NCBI RefSeq assembly: GCF_020382885.2
Contig: NC_058498.1
Coordinates: forward strand, 19,125,001-19,189,000
DNA from: Scatophagus argus
Lineage: Eukaryota > Chordata > Actinopteri > Scatophagidae
Length of the DNA stretch: 64,000 bases
Reading direction: 5' to 3'
Below are positions 1-13,923 of this stretch, in pieces. The position numbers were made by a program, and so were the translations under genes. The stretch's first letter is position 1. Every line of letters starts with the position of its first letter. Under the pieces are notes generated by a model. The model saw only the letters and a program-made list of their open reading frames with translations. It did no database searches and had not been told where the DNA came from.

Positions 1-2230
<2,230 letters not shown>

Positions 2231-3098
2231 CAGGTTTTTATTTGTGGGTCAAACTTTGATCTGTCGCTAAAGATAAAGCTGTAATCCCAGTTTTCTCCCT
2301 CCTTTCACCTGGTACTTATGTTTAATTTTAGAGCAACTTCAGTCGTAATACATCGTGATGGGTTCTCTTCCGCATCAAGAAAAAGTTGACAGTCATTTCC
2401 GCGGTGGTCACGTGACAATGTTATTGTTATCTTCATCAGCTGCTCCGAGGACACATTTCAATCATGACTCTGAAAACAGGTTTAATCAAGGTTACAGCGG
2501 AGATAATAAATGTTTAAAATTAAATATCTGACGTTGTGGAAAAAATGGAAATTAAATTAATCCAACCAAAACACAAGTGAATTAGTTATTATAATAAAAT
2601 AATATTGTTACTACCATATCTAATATATCTACTTTTAATTTTATGTTATATTATAATTTACATAATAGTTATTTGATTATGAAAATAAAATCAGGGTGAT
2701 ATTTCAAAATAAAATGATTTGATCCTCATACATTAAATAAACATGCACACTGCTCCTTGTGGATTGAATAACAAATTTACACTTTAATACATCTATTAAA
2801 AAGGCAAAAAAAAGGTGCAAAATATCTAGAAATCTTACAACACCTGGGGTAAACAAAGATAAATATACTGTAGAATAACAGCGTAAAGGAGATGATGCAC
2901 ATGGCAGATAAATGCATTTTGGTAGCACATCGTGTTGCTCTAGTTTTAGTCCAAATTTATTCAACATATGACAGCTCATTTTAGCTTCAATCAAAACCAA
3001 GCTGCATGTACAGTACATATAGATTTGACACTGTGGTTTCTTTCCCCTTTATTGTGATTGTGGTACAGGCAGACATGAAGGCAGAGTCTGGGTGGTCA
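2231..3098. other. Intergenic: vps4b 5' flank and ankrd29 3' end
   Basis: About 0.87 kb lies between the vps4b start and the ankrd29 stop. It holds the vps4b 5' UTR and promoter up to about 2460, then AT-rich sequence, and the short ankrd29 3' UTR at the right end. I see no open frame with family resemblance. A minus-strand AATAAA (3048-3053 on plus as TTTATT) is a candidate ankrd29 poly(A) signal, about 46 bp past its stop codon. Confidence 0.6.
2407..2416. promoter_or_regulatory. CLEAR/TFEB-type E-box palindrome in the vps4b promoter
   Basis: The 10-base palindrome GTCACGTGAC begins 177 bp upstream of the vps4b ATG, next to a GC-rich patch (TTCCGCGGTGG). It matches the CLEAR consensus bound by TFEB and other MiT factors at lysosomal and autophagy genes, and the extended site of USF. 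Regulation by TFEB is inference; the match to the consensus is seen directly. Confidence 0.55.
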
Positions 3099-6000
3099 TC
3101 AGCTGCCTCCATTTAAGATTTTTGGATGTAAAACCTTTAGGATGCGATCGCTCTTTGTAAGATCTGCAGGGAGCTCATTATTCTGCAAAACACACATGAG
3201 GAAAAGTTTACAAGCTAAAGTTATCTACTTATGTTTGGTCTGTATGGTCTTCTTAAGTGCCTTACCTTGTTGGGTAGTGTGGGGTCTGCGTGGGCCCCAA
3301 GAAGGAGACGAACAGTTTGAACATTTCCACCCATAACAGCAGCATGAAGAGCAGAGGAGCCATTCTGGAGACAGCAGTTAAAGATATTCCTAAAGTCAGG
3401 GATATTGAATTCTCTAGACATTAACAAAATGATCAACTCTACAAGTGCCTTCCTGGAGTCTTCTCATATGCCAAGCTAACCGTCTCCTTGTGGTGGCTAC
3501 ATATTCACCACACAGACGTGAGAGAGGTATTGATCTCATTTAATCCACAGCAAGCGTCAAAGCCCACGGCAGCAGCATTTACCTTGAGAAGGCCAAGTGA
3601 AGGAGAGAACTTGAGAAGTTCCTCGATGACACTGTTGTGTCCCTTAAAAGCGGCTTTGAATAAAGCTGTTGATCCATCCTTGAGAGACAATAAAGAAAGC
3701 ACACAATTATTTAACAAAACAATCTCTACCCACAGTCCTTCAACCAAATCACACGGTCCTCATCACTAAATACAATTTGCAATCTTTTATTCCAGTTAGT
3801 CTTGTTGGCACAAAAACACTAAATGCAATCCATCAATAATTCCTTTATGTGCACTTTCATGGGCTTCAGTAATTCAAAAAGAACAACATACTTGTCTGTC
3901 AGCATCCCGATCTGCACCACGTAAGAGTAGCACCCTCACCACCTCACTGTGACCCATCTGAGCTGCCATCCACAGGGGGGCAGTGCCATCCTGGAAAACA
4001 CATGGAGAGGGCAGTGAAGAAGGACATAAGAGGGAGGAAGTGAAAAGAAAGAGGAATATTAGAGTCACTGCAGGTATGAGATAACCTGGAGGGATGAGAA
4101 GGAGGAGGTGTGAGCTATGAAAGGAAAGGAGAAACCCTGCAGCTTTGTCCTTTAAATCACTAGATATGCTAAAGAGGTGAGGGCTTTACCTCCCTCGCTT
4201 GGTTAACCTTGGCACCAGAGGAAAGTAGCTGACGAATCACAGTCACATGGCCCTCCTGGGCAGCGAGAAACAGAGAAGTGGCACCATCCTGGAACATAAA
4301 AGAATCATCTCGTACATGTCTTCTGTGCTGTGCATGGATTGCAAAAACAAGGACGCAAAAGCTTCCAACTAAGCAAATCACATATTCTTAACATACTACT
4401 ATATTATTACTGCTTTATGAATATATGTTTGTGCAGTCAGGCTGTTTTCTCATGGCTAAAAACAGATGCTAATCCTGCCAAATGTCAGTTGTGTCTGACT
4501 CAGCAGTCTGCAGAAACCTGAGAGGCTGGATTCCAGCTGCTGGGACTCTGTGTGCAACTAACCACCACGTTCCTGACAGGCAGAGCTGCTGACAGGTCTG
4601 AAAGAGGCCAAAGATGTGGATACATACAGGAAGGGAGCTCACATTCAACTGGTCGTGAACATTGGCTCCATTTTTCAACAGAGTGTCCACCACCTTGGAG
4701 TGTCCATACTGAGAGGCGACAGTGAGGGCTGTGCCACCGTCCTGCCACAAAAACACACCAGAAAGACAAGCTAGCAGTGAGGCAAATACTTGATAATCAC
4801 TACTGATGCAGAAAGAACATCACTTAAGTCTCCAGCGGTGTAAAAATGCAACCTGAGCTGTATATTTTGTGCATCAGTTTTGTTTCCTTATCTCTGCAGC
4901 GCTCCGAATCACGGTCTGAGACGATAGCATCGCAGCAGTCTCAATCACACCCAGCATTATGTGATGAGTGCACATCATTGTGCTCTGCTGCATACCTTTG
5001 TCTGGAATTCAGTGGAGGCACCGAATTCAAAGAGGAGCTTCACGACGTCATTATGGCCCTGCTGGGAGGCGAAGAACAGGGCGGTAGAACCTGTCTGGAA
5101 AGGGTGATGAAAAAAGATATAAGTGTCTTCATACAGATGTTAACAACTTTCCATGTTTGCGTGTACTTTAAATGTAGAATACAAGAGGCAAAATATTCAG
5201 TTAAAGGCTTAGATTACGCTTTTGCCATGTCCCTCGTGTTCACAGTGTCTATTCTTATTCTCAAACTCATGACGGCATGAAATGAAATGAAAACATCAAA
5301 TATGTGTGTGGCAATAAAGAAACTATAATGTTCCCCAAATTTTTACATGAAGCAGGCATAAATGTCATATTTACATCCCTTTTCCTTTTTTTGCCACTGT
5401 TTGAGGTTTGACCGAAACTCATCTAATTTCATCATAATCTTGTTATTCTACAATCGTTGAATGTTGTCCGACTGAGACCACCAGGTCTCAACCAATCAAC
5501 ATTTAATAATCATATAACAGTAGTGAACAGAAGCACTGATGTGTACTGATGAGTTTTCTTTCGACCAAATTGCTTCTCAAACATAAAGCTAACATAAACA
5601 CAGAAGCACTGTTTAAATGAGTGGTTTAGCATTTTAGGGCTTTTGCTAACGAGATTTAGATGACAAGATCAATGCCACTCTTGTTTCTGTGTGCTAAATG
5701 TGAAGCAACAGCCAGAAGACACTTATTTTAGCTTAGCACAATGACAGGTAATATTTTTTGCAAGATCTGTTAGTTAGAGTCACTTACAGCTCTGAAGGCA
5801 ATTTGGCATAGTGGCTAAACTGGGCAATCAGTTTTAAGTTTGTTATGGGCTTGCTAGCTATTTTCCCATCATACCTCTCTCTGATAGTTGATGTCAGCTC
5901 CTTGCATGATAAGTTCTTTGACACACTCATAATGGCCACTGTACGACGCCACCATCAACGCTGTCGTTCCATACTGAAAAGAAACATGGCAACAATAAAC

Positions 6001-6712
6001 CAACAGTCTTTGGTGCTTAATTTTTGCTGAAAAGGAGAAACCGCTAAATTCTGCAGATTTTCCAACCCAACACAGGAAACCCTCACACTTTGATATGATG
6101 AAAAAAAAAACATGATGTGAAAATGATTGTGAAAATCTGATGGAAGGACTACACATAGCACCACAGAGGTAAGGGTTGAAGCTCTCTGTATCCCTACCAC
6201 AGGTGGGCTATGGTTAAAGCGTGCAGCTGAGCAGCCAGGACATGCAGAATCCGTACACTGTCTCTGCAGTCTGCGTCCACGCGTCCACTGTTGAGCAGCA
6301 GCTGAAGTAGAGCCAAATTCCCCTTCCTCGCTGCCCAAAACACAGCATTAGCCAGGGGTGTTTCCTTCTGGAGGGTAAATACACATAACAACCACTGACC
6401 TTAAACCACCATTAAGGTATTATACACACTGACAGGAGAGTAAAGCCAATAGAAACAGACTATAGAGTGTCATTTGCAGATGCAGAGTTTTAAAGGTTTT
6501 AAGTGTTCGGATATGAACAACCATCAGTAATTCCAACGGATCAATAATCAAACACATACACTTTCCCTCTCTTTCAGGAATGGGATTCCAATTGTTTATT
6601 TATTTATTTTGCATCAAACAGCACGCCCACAGATATATTCAATGCAGGTGTGAAATTTAAGTAGGACCACCTGCCATATGAAACCCTATGATGCACACAC
6701 GTGCACGCGCAG

Positions 6713-6746
<34 letters not shown>

Positions 6747-6947
6747 CTTCAGTGCATTAAAGTCTATTAACAGCCAACAGAATTCCAGCTCATACCGGTT
6801 TCCTATACAATTAGACACACCACGTCGTTAAACAAACCCTGAAAAAGAACAAGTGTACACTTTAGGAGGAAGCAGAGCGTAATCTGTTTTCTCTCTGAGG
6901 CCCTGCAGACTGATGGATGGAAAAGGCTGGTTTACCTTAAAAGACAT
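3099..6947 (-). CDS. ankrd29: Ankyrin repeat domain-containing protein 29
   Basis: This is a complete ten-exon gene: 6936-6947, 6257-6367, 5875-5973, 4996-5094, 4643-4741, 4190-4288, 3892-3990, 3583-3678, 3266-3364 and 3099-3182. It totals 897 nt and 298 residues, against about 301 in human. The first coding exon supplies only MSFK, and the next begins KETPLAN as in human ANKRD29. Middle exons are 99 nt (one is 96), each encoding one ankyrin repeat of 33 residues with hallmark DG(T/A)APLW, AAQxGH, VVxxLL and GAD elements. All introns are phase 0. The C-terminal exon ends ILNGGS. There is no signal peptide or membrane segment, so it is probably a cytosolic scaffold. Its biochemical role is poorly known in any species. 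CpG-rich sequence around 7020-7150 is the likely promoter. Confidence 0.95.
5630..5750. repeat. Fragment of an inverted-repeat dispersed element (GCTAAGCTAAGC family)
   Basis: This piece in an ankrd29 intron reads TTTTGCTAACGAG...AGCTTAGCACAATGACA. It resembles the ends of the elements at 10090-10290 and 17820-18390, which carry AGCTTAGCTTAGC-type ends and an internal CTAAATGTGAAGC-like segment. I treat it as a decayed copy of a small non-autonomous element common in percomorph genomes. Family assignment rests on recall and on the shared ends. Confidence 0.35.
6711..6742. repeat. (AC)n microsatellite
   Basis: A dinucleotide CA/AC tract of about 30 bases lies in the first intron of ankrd29. 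It follows a degenerate GTGCACGCGC stretch that is itself alternating purine-pyrimidine. Confidence 0.9.
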
Positions 6948-6949
6948 CA

Positions 6950-7170
6950 CGCAGACCTCATTCGTGACTCATGTTTCTTCCTGTGCACTCATTCATTAGA
7001 GACGATGCTGAGTGCCTCTGGTCTGTTTTGCCGCACTGTGTTTGGGTGTTGGCGGCGCCTGTACGCGGACATAATAACAGCCAGAGAGTCAGCTGATCTC
7101 AGCCTCTGCAGTCAGTGCAGCGCAGAGGCACGGTCGGCCGCTAGGGGGCGATGCTGAGCACATACGGTCA
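6950..7170 (-). promoter_or_regulatory. Probable ankrd29 promoter / CpG-rich 5' region
   Basis: The 200 bp upstream of the ankrd29 ATG is richer in GC and CpG than its surroundings (GGCGGCGCC around 7050, GCAGCGCAGAGGCACGGTCGGCCG around 7120-7140). No TATA box stands out. A CTCF-like core, CCGCTAGGGGGCGA, lies at 7138-7151. Confidence 0.4.
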
Positions 7171-7239
7171 TCCGTGAGTAAATCCGGCACATGGATTCAG
7201 TTTAAATGGCTAAATAAATTTACTCAGTTGTGCTTCACA

Positions 7240-7946
7240 ATAATTGTGATGTGCTTGTACTTAACTTGACTATTTCCATTTTGTGTTAATCTCTACTTCT
7301 ACTGCTCCACATTTCAGAGGGAAATATTGTACTTCTTACTCCATTTAAATTATGTGGCAACTTCAGTTGGGCTCTACTAGTTAGCCACCTGTATAAATTT
7401 GGATTAACTAGTGGTTCTTAATTTGTTTGGCTTGTGTCTATTTGCAGTGCCTAGTAGAGTCACATTTCAGATTAAATCTTTAATGCAGCTATTGAGCTGT
7501 TTGCAGTTCCACCAATGGAATGGCTTCAATGAATTAAGTAATGAATTACTCGGGGTGAGATGTTCACTTTTTCCCAGTTCACTCAGTATTTATCCCAAAA
7601 AGCAAATATTAAAGAAAAGTACACAAAATTAACACAAAATTATGTCATGACACCTCAGGTTTATTTTGTTAACCTTAGGTGGGAACCTGAAGCTCATGGT
7701 GGAAGCCACTGAACTAAACTACACAATGATGCTTCAGTATTAATCATCTTACAATATTATATCACTGTCAGGAGCCACTTTTCTACACTATGAGTACTTT
7801 TACTTTGAATACTTTACATAGATTTAGCTTATAATACTTACTTTTGCTTAAGTAGGAGTTTCAATGCAGGACTGCCAGTTGTATTTTTACATTAATGTAC
7901 TGTCACCTTACTTAAGTAAATGATGTAAGTACTTCTTCCATCACTG
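7240..7946 (+). repeat. Dispersed teleost repeat with ACTTAAGTAAA...ACTTCTTCCA(T/C)CACTG end
   Basis: The segment contains TACTTCTACTGCTCCACATTTCAGAGGGAAATATTG near the left, ACTTTTACTTTGAATACTTTACA in the middle and ACTTAAGTAAATGATGTAAG...TCCATCACTG at the right. I recognise this pattern as a very common percomorph dispersed repeat. A truncated relative ends similarly near 53110, and a short one near 56510. Class is not assigned. Confidence 0.5.
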
Positions 7947-8172
7947 GTTTTGGAAAGTTTGATGTCAGGTGTTATGGTCAATTATAAACTGGTATTTGAA
8001 GGATTTACAATATTGCAAGTTTAGCTCTCTCTAAATGATAATGGAGGTATTACTGAGGAGGAGCAGGCAAAGCATCTTATTTTTGTTGACTAATGTCCTT
8101 CTCAGGTGCTGGTAAGAGTGTTGATTTAAGGATTCAGTAAAGTACAGTGAAAACATGTGTTTGTTGCAAAGC

Positions 8173-8179
8173 TATATAA
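8173..8179 (+). promoter_or_regulatory. TATA box of the cathepsin gene
   Basis: TATATAA sits 56-62 bp upstream of the cathepsin start codon at 8235, so a start site near 8204 would leave a short 5' UTR. This implies a focused, possibly tissue-restricted promoter, unlike the CpG-type promoters of its neighbours. Confidence 0.6.
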
Positions 8180-8234
8180 GGAAGGTTGAACGTGAGTCTG
8201 TTGCTGTGCAGCTGTCCAGTGTCACTCTCTGACC

Positions 8235-11200
8235 ATGGGAACAAAACAGACTCACATCCATGCAGGTAAGCTGGTCAGGGCTTTTCATTTCATATGGAAT
8301 GCAGTCTTAGGAAAAATTAATTGAATCCTGAAAGTACTCAACTACTCACTTTCATCAAATGACATAAGGTATGTCTATAGATGCTGATTTTTCTGGTTGT
8401 ACAATATGTTGGATTTTAGCGCTGCATCATAAAGAAGAACAACAATAACAAGCTTTAAGAGAGAATTATCTCTGATAAATTAAACTAAGGAGCTTACAGA
8501 CTGCCCTGTACATGCAGCAACACTGACATCATAGGTTTCATTTGTGACAGATTAGATATCATAAATATTGGATCTTCAGTTCAGTCATGAGAATGACATT
8601 TTTTGTGAACAAATGGATTTGCAACATACAGAATTATGTTATTATCACATAGCCTTTACAAATGAGGCTTTTACAGGGTCCCACAGATGAACAATTCAAA
8701 ATCAACTTTAGAAATGGCAGCTGCTGTGTTATTCCTTTACAGAGAGACTCTTTAGAGGTGTTGGAAAGTTTATTTTTTTCTTTTTATCATTTTGGACTTG
8801 ATAGAGCTTGTCTTAACAGAGGTTTTATGCTGCCACACAGCATAAAATTATTTTAAGAAACATAACGCAAAAATTAGGATTATATAACTTGAAATGAGTT
8901 GTCTTCTGATGTGCACAACTCAGGCATGGTTAGTATAACAACTGGCATTGCTCTGAAGTTTTAACTTGCAGGCCAGTGTGATCAGAATGCATAATTAATT
9001 AATCATTGAAAAATCAGAGATTTTATTTTAATTTCTTAATCATTTACTGATCTAAAATCCAGATTTTACTGTAAGGTAAGGTAATTGACAAACTGTGATA
9101 GTAAAACATTTTTAAGAAGGTATGAACAAAAGGAATGACTCCAATGTGATGCTCATGTCCATGTAGTGCAGCAGGCCAGCTTCCTGCTGAGAGCATCTCT
9201 GCTCTTTGCCCTGCTGTGTGGCCCACAGCATGTGGTTTCAGACTCAGATGAGGCAGTCCTGACTGACTGGGACATCTGGAAGAGCAGCCATGGCATAGCC
9301 TATGACGAAATGGTGAGAGTGACTCCACATCTGAAAAATAAGCACACAGTAAGTGCCTGTGTGATCTTTCTGATATGTTTTGTGTTATTGTGCAGGACGA
9401 CATGCAAAGGAGGGTCATCTGGGAGGAGAACAAAAGGATGATTGATGACAATAATCAAGGGTTTTTCATGGGCACGAAGTCATTCACTATGGCCATGAAT
9501 AAATATGGAGACCTGGTAAGGAGCCGTGTTTCCTCTCCACTGCCTACAATCTCAGCTCAAAGTCACACAAAGCTGTGCTTCAGCTGTATTTTGATTAAAT
9601 CAAAGCTTTCATTACATTGATAAATTAGTCATAAGTTTATAAAGAAAACCAGCTTTTGACTAAGTTTGGAAAATACCAACATGGTTGAATTTTTTACTCT
9701 AACTTATTTTATTGATAAGATAAGATAAGACAATCCTTTATTGATCCCCAAAGGGGAAATTCGAGTGTTGAAGCATCTCAGGACAGAATAAGTAGAAATA
9801 AGTAATGAAATATAGGAATAAGCAAATAATATTTATTTTTAATACTAATCCAAATCAATACATTGTAATTCAATACAAAAAAAATCAAAGGTGGCTATTC
9901 AGACTAACCATACTACTACTGCAGGTCAGTGATTGTTTTATGAATTACTTGACAAAGCAGGATGCTGTGAGGACTTGCACCTGAAGGAATGGTTGTACAT
10001 TTTGAGAGATACATACGCTTATTCAAAAGTCAGATCAGAATATTGATTCTTCTCTATCTATCCATTCAAAATAAAATTCCAGCCAGCAGTCATCTAGCTT
10101 AGCTTAGCGTAAAGACTGGAAACAAGGGGAAATAGTTAGCTTCAAACAACAAAGATATGAAATGTTCATTTGTGAGTATTAGAGATTTTGGTAAGTGCAT
10201 TTTGTTACCATTGGGCAGAGCCAAGCCAGCTGTTTCACCATGTTCCTGTGTTTGTGCTAAGCTAAGCTAACAGTACAGATACAGGAGAGGCTAACTAACT
10301 TGCCATATTGTACACCAATAATGTCTTTTATTGGGAAACAGTCTTCTTTATGTTCTTCACATGTAGACAAAACAAGAGTACCTGGTCTTGCAAGGTGCCT
10401 TGATAGATGTCGGATTTGCCAAGAGAGGAAAGACTGTCTCATCCCGAAGGCTGCGAAACAATGCTAGGAAGTTAGATGCTTGGGTTGTTGACTACAGGAA
10501 GATGGGTTATGTCACTGAAGTGAAAGACCAGGTAGGACATCCTAAAGTCACTTTGAATTGCTTTAATTCAAACTGAATCATGACCATCTTCAGATGTATG
10601 TTTAAATGTTTTTCACAGGGCTACTGTGGCTCGTGCTGGGCTTTCAGCACTACAGGAGCTATCGAAGGACAAATATATAAAAAGACAGGTCAGCTTATAT
10701 CTTTGAGTGAACAAAACCTTGTGGACTGCTCCAAATCTTATGGCACCTATGGCTGCAGTGGTGCCTGGATGGCCAATGCCTACGACTATGTGATCAGCAA
10801 TGGACTGCAGTCAACAAGTACCTACCCATACACCTCTGCGGTGAGGCTCAACTTGCTGGGTCTTCCTCAATTAAAACGGTTCAAACAGTTCATTACTACA
10901 GGCTACCATTAACTTTAAGCTCTGTATTTCTGTCAACAGGATACCCAGCCCTGTTACTACGACAGCAGACTTGCAGTTGCCCATATCAGAGACTACAGGT
11001 TTATACCCAAAGGAGATGAGCAAGCCTTAGCTGATGCAGTAGCAACTATCGGTCCAATCACAGTGACCATTGATGCAGATCATTCAAGCTTTCTGTTCTA
11101 CAGCTCAGGTTAATTATGTTAAAATGATCTCTTTTTACAATCATTATGTCATATTTTTTCATGCCACTATGGTCAGTATTTTCATGATAAAATGGAGTCA

Positions 11201-11720
11201 AATTACTGCATCTATGTGAATTACGTTTCCCATAGTTACAAACCCAGCTCTATGAAGCTTGGAAACATCTTTCAGCTCAGCATTTTTCTTCTTCAGGTTG
11301 ACATGACTCCAAATGAATGATAATGTTGTTCCAAGTGGCGAAACAATCAATTAATGCAAGTTAAAATTTTCTTAACAGGAATATACAATGAGCCAAACTG
11401 TAACCCTAACAATCTGAGTCACGCAGTGCTTCTGGTTGGCTATGGCTCTGAAGGAGGCCAGGATTACTGGATCATCAAGAACAGGTCTGACAAAACAATA
11501 CATATAGTAAAGCATCATAGGTTGATTTGTCAAACACTACATTTTCTTTTATTCTGTATTGTATATCATCTGTACAAAAGTTTCTTGTGTTTTGTTTGAA
11601 TAAGCTGTTTTTTCTTTTAGTTGGGGGACCAGTTGGGGTGAAGGTGGCTACATGCGAATCATCCGAGATGGCAGAAATGCTTGTGGCCTTGCGAGCTATG
11701 CTTTGTTCCCTATTCTGTGA
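8235..11720 (+). CDS. Papain-family cysteine protease, cathepsin L/S/K-like, complete
   Basis: This is a complete eight-exon gene: 8235-8265, 9167-9312, 9396-9515, 10367-10531, 10619-10840, 10940-11108, 11379-11484 and 11621-11720. It totals 1059 nt and 352 residues. Residues 1-35 hold a hydrophobic signal segment ([13 protein letters not shown]) behind an unusual 14-residue polar N-terminus. The I29 inhibitory propeptide spans about 40-135, with an ERFNIN-like [12 protein letters not shown] and MAMNKYGDL. The mature peptidase C1A domain starts near residue 136. [10 protein letters not shown] gives catalytic Cys160; His299 lies in [11 protein letters not shown] and Asn319 in IIKNSWG. The product should be a lysosomal or secreted endopeptidase made as a zymogen. 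Oddities are DYR where the mature start usually has DWR, and GCSGAW in place of the usual GCxGG. I cannot say which fish cathepsin this is, so no symbol is given. Confidence 0.93.
9718..9775 (-). repeat. LINE/SINE 3'-end fragment (GATAA-tail, TTATTGATCCCCAAAGGGGAAATT)
   Basis: GATAAGATAAGA followed by AATCCTTTATTGATCCCC and AAAGGGGAAATT is a recurrent 3' end of teleost retroposons. It sits in the third intron of the cathepsin gene. A similar end in the opposite orientation (TTCCCCTTGGGGATAAATAAAG followed by CTGATTCTGAT) lies at 13147-13185. Confidence 0.5.
10090..10290. repeat. Small inverted-repeat element in cathepsin intron 3
   Basis: AGCTTAGCTTAGC (10096-10108) and GCTAAGCTAAGCT (10256-10268) form a near-perfect inverted repeat about 170 bp apart. 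They enclose AAAGACTGGAAACAAGGGG and GGCAGAGCCAAGCCAGCTG. The structure fits a non-autonomous MITE-like element, and the inner blocks resemble the copy at 17820-18390. Confidence 0.5.
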
Positions 11721-13838
11721 TTCCCATGAAATGTCTCAGCTGAATGCTAATACTAAACTCTCACGCTCAAACCTCATTCATTGTTTTTAAAGTGCTCCAG
11801 TTATCCTTATTTTCTGAACCTTCTGCTGAACCTTTCTGATACTGTAGATAATGTTTTGTTTAAAAACATAAGTCTTTTACAGTGAAAATATTGCTTCTCT
11901 CAGGGACATTGTACTGTGTGTACAACCTCTAGCCAGTCTCTGTGGCTAGAAATTCAGTTAGTGGCCCAAAAATTTTATTAATTGGCAAACTCACAAAATA
12001 TGAATATTTAAAAGTGGGAATCTTTATATCTCAATATCAATGAGACTATGTAACTTTGGATACAGGTTAATATACTATAATACTAGATAATATAGATAAC
12101 AAATATAAGACTTGCTCCAACCTTTTTGGTCTGGTATGGAATGCGGCTTATGGTGGCTAATTTTGATAGTGTGTGCAAACTTACTGTAGCCTAGGGTAGA
12201 CCTATAACAGACAATGCTGAGTGAATTAGCTGACTTTGTGACTCGACTCTATATGTGATACTGTTACAGCAGTTTCTCATTGTAGCTAAATGCTGACGAA
12301 ATTCAACACCAAAATTACACAGTGAAATCAGTTATTCCAATGGAGTCATCGCATTGCTAGACTTTATAGTGGAGATGTAGCAAATCTGTGCAAATTTTTT
12401 ATTTCATTTTGATAAATTTTAATCTGAGTTGTGTAGTTAGCCAGTAGGTAGCATTCTTGACATTGCTGGAGAGTCTAAGCACCAGTGCGCAACTTTCATA
12501 GGAATGACTGAAGGCGTAAACCTCTGATACTTGACAAAACAGAAGCTGTTGCTCATTAGCTCAGCTGTGTTACACCAGCTGTTACACTGGTCCAGTGTTG
12601 CCAAGTCTTTTCCAGTGAGTAGCTAGCTTGCTCCTGAAGTTGTTAATAGTTGTCAGATGACATTATATGCTTATTTGCATATTGACAGTGTCATCACCCA
12701 ACAATTTAATAGTTGTGTCAGCTATATAAAATGTAGACAGAGAAATCTTTAGCCAAATTATCACAAAAAACACATAACAGGCTCAAGGAGAAATATATAT
12801 ATATTTTTTAATGCTTACAATTTATTTAGAAGTAAAGTCACTAAGAGGGTCTGAAAAGCTTCTGAATCCAGCAGGAAAGTTGTCAACACTGAGCTGGTCC
12901 TCAAAAGATCACAGTTTGCTGAAAGTAGTGAGGAGTTTGGTACAAATATATCACAATGTGTGGTCTTTTTCTCCTCTTCAGTAACATTACTGATGAAACG
13001 ATGAACAGTCGTGGGAAAAAATGACAAAGGGGGCTAAACGGCATCACAGAGAAAACTGAAAGAGCTTCTAGAACCAAATATTTCCTGTGACAAGGGGATG
13101 CTGCATCATTCTTTGTTGTGACCAGGCCTTAACTTAAAGAAAAGAATTTCCCCTTGGGGATAAATAAAGGAATTCTGATTCTGATAACTGTAACTTGTTC
13201 CACAAGTTACATAGTCTTACTATAACAATGAGTAATAATTATTTATCACCATTTTGTAGACAAAACCTGCTAGTTAATTGTTTTTAATTGCAATATATTT
13301 CAGACCGCAAAAGGTTTTTGTTGCAATAACACTGTTGTTTGTAGAAACTGAAGTGACATATTGAGTGCTGGAGGGATGAATGCGGTGGGGAACAGCCTGG
13401 AGCCAGGATTCAACATCAATCTGTCTGAGACAGAAGAAAATAAAATGATGTTTTGTATTTTCAATGCAAATACATGTTTCAGTTTTGTTTCCTGTGGCAT
13501 ATCCTTGCATATTTTTCTACCAATATAAACAATACTTTGTCAGTTACCTACTAGATCAGCTGAAGTACCATTTTCTTCTGAGTCTATTTGTCACTGTCTT
13601 TTGCATTGTTCAACACAGTTCACAAACCTGCTCCAAGTTCAACCATACCTTGTAATAGTAAAGTTGCTCAGAGGGTCTGAAAAATCGACCACACCTCACT
13701 GAACCTTGAGCCGATATGCACTGTGCACTCATTCACACTTACTGTTTCTTTCTGTCCAGCTTTTTTTCATGTCTCAAATAAAAAGCTCCAAGGTTCATCT
13801 GTGAGGAGGAGGAGCTCTCTGACAGAAAGAGAGAGAGA

Positions 13839-13872
<34 letters not shown>

Positions 13873-13923
13873 GAGAGAGGTGTTTTCACTGCTCAACTCT
13901 CGTGGCTTTCCGAATAGTTTATA
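11721..13923. other. Intergenic between cathepsin and lama3
   Basis: About 2.2 kb downstream of the cathepsin stop holds no recognisable protein family. Contents are AT-rich sequence, a retroposon 3'-end fragment at about 13147-13185 and a GA microsatellite at 13826-13879 just upstream of lama3. There are also some minus-strand exon-like pieces, described among the findings. No canonical AATAAA lies close behind the cathepsin stop. The right end must include the lama3 promoter and 5' UTR. Confidence 0.6.
13826..13879 (+). repeat. (GA)n-rich tract upstream of lama3
   Basis: A purine tract made mostly of GA dinucleotides, interrupted by GGAAGA, ends about 45 bp before the lama3 start codon. 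GA tracts in promoters can bind GAGA-type factors and form triplex DNA; any regulatory role here is inference. Confidence 0.85.

Noticed and set aside
4846-5280. 144-codon plus-strand open frame
   Set aside because: Antisense shadow of the ankrd29 exon 4996-5094 and its introns; low-complexity composition and no homology.
9044-9451. 135-codon minus-strand open frame
   Set aside because: It overlaps the signal-peptide and propeptide exons of the cathepsin on the other strand, which are confirmed by phase-consistent splicing.
13801-13880. CRISPR-like or minisatellite array
   Set aside because: It is a simple GA microsatellite without spacers; no CRISPR array is expected or seen in this eukaryotic sequence.
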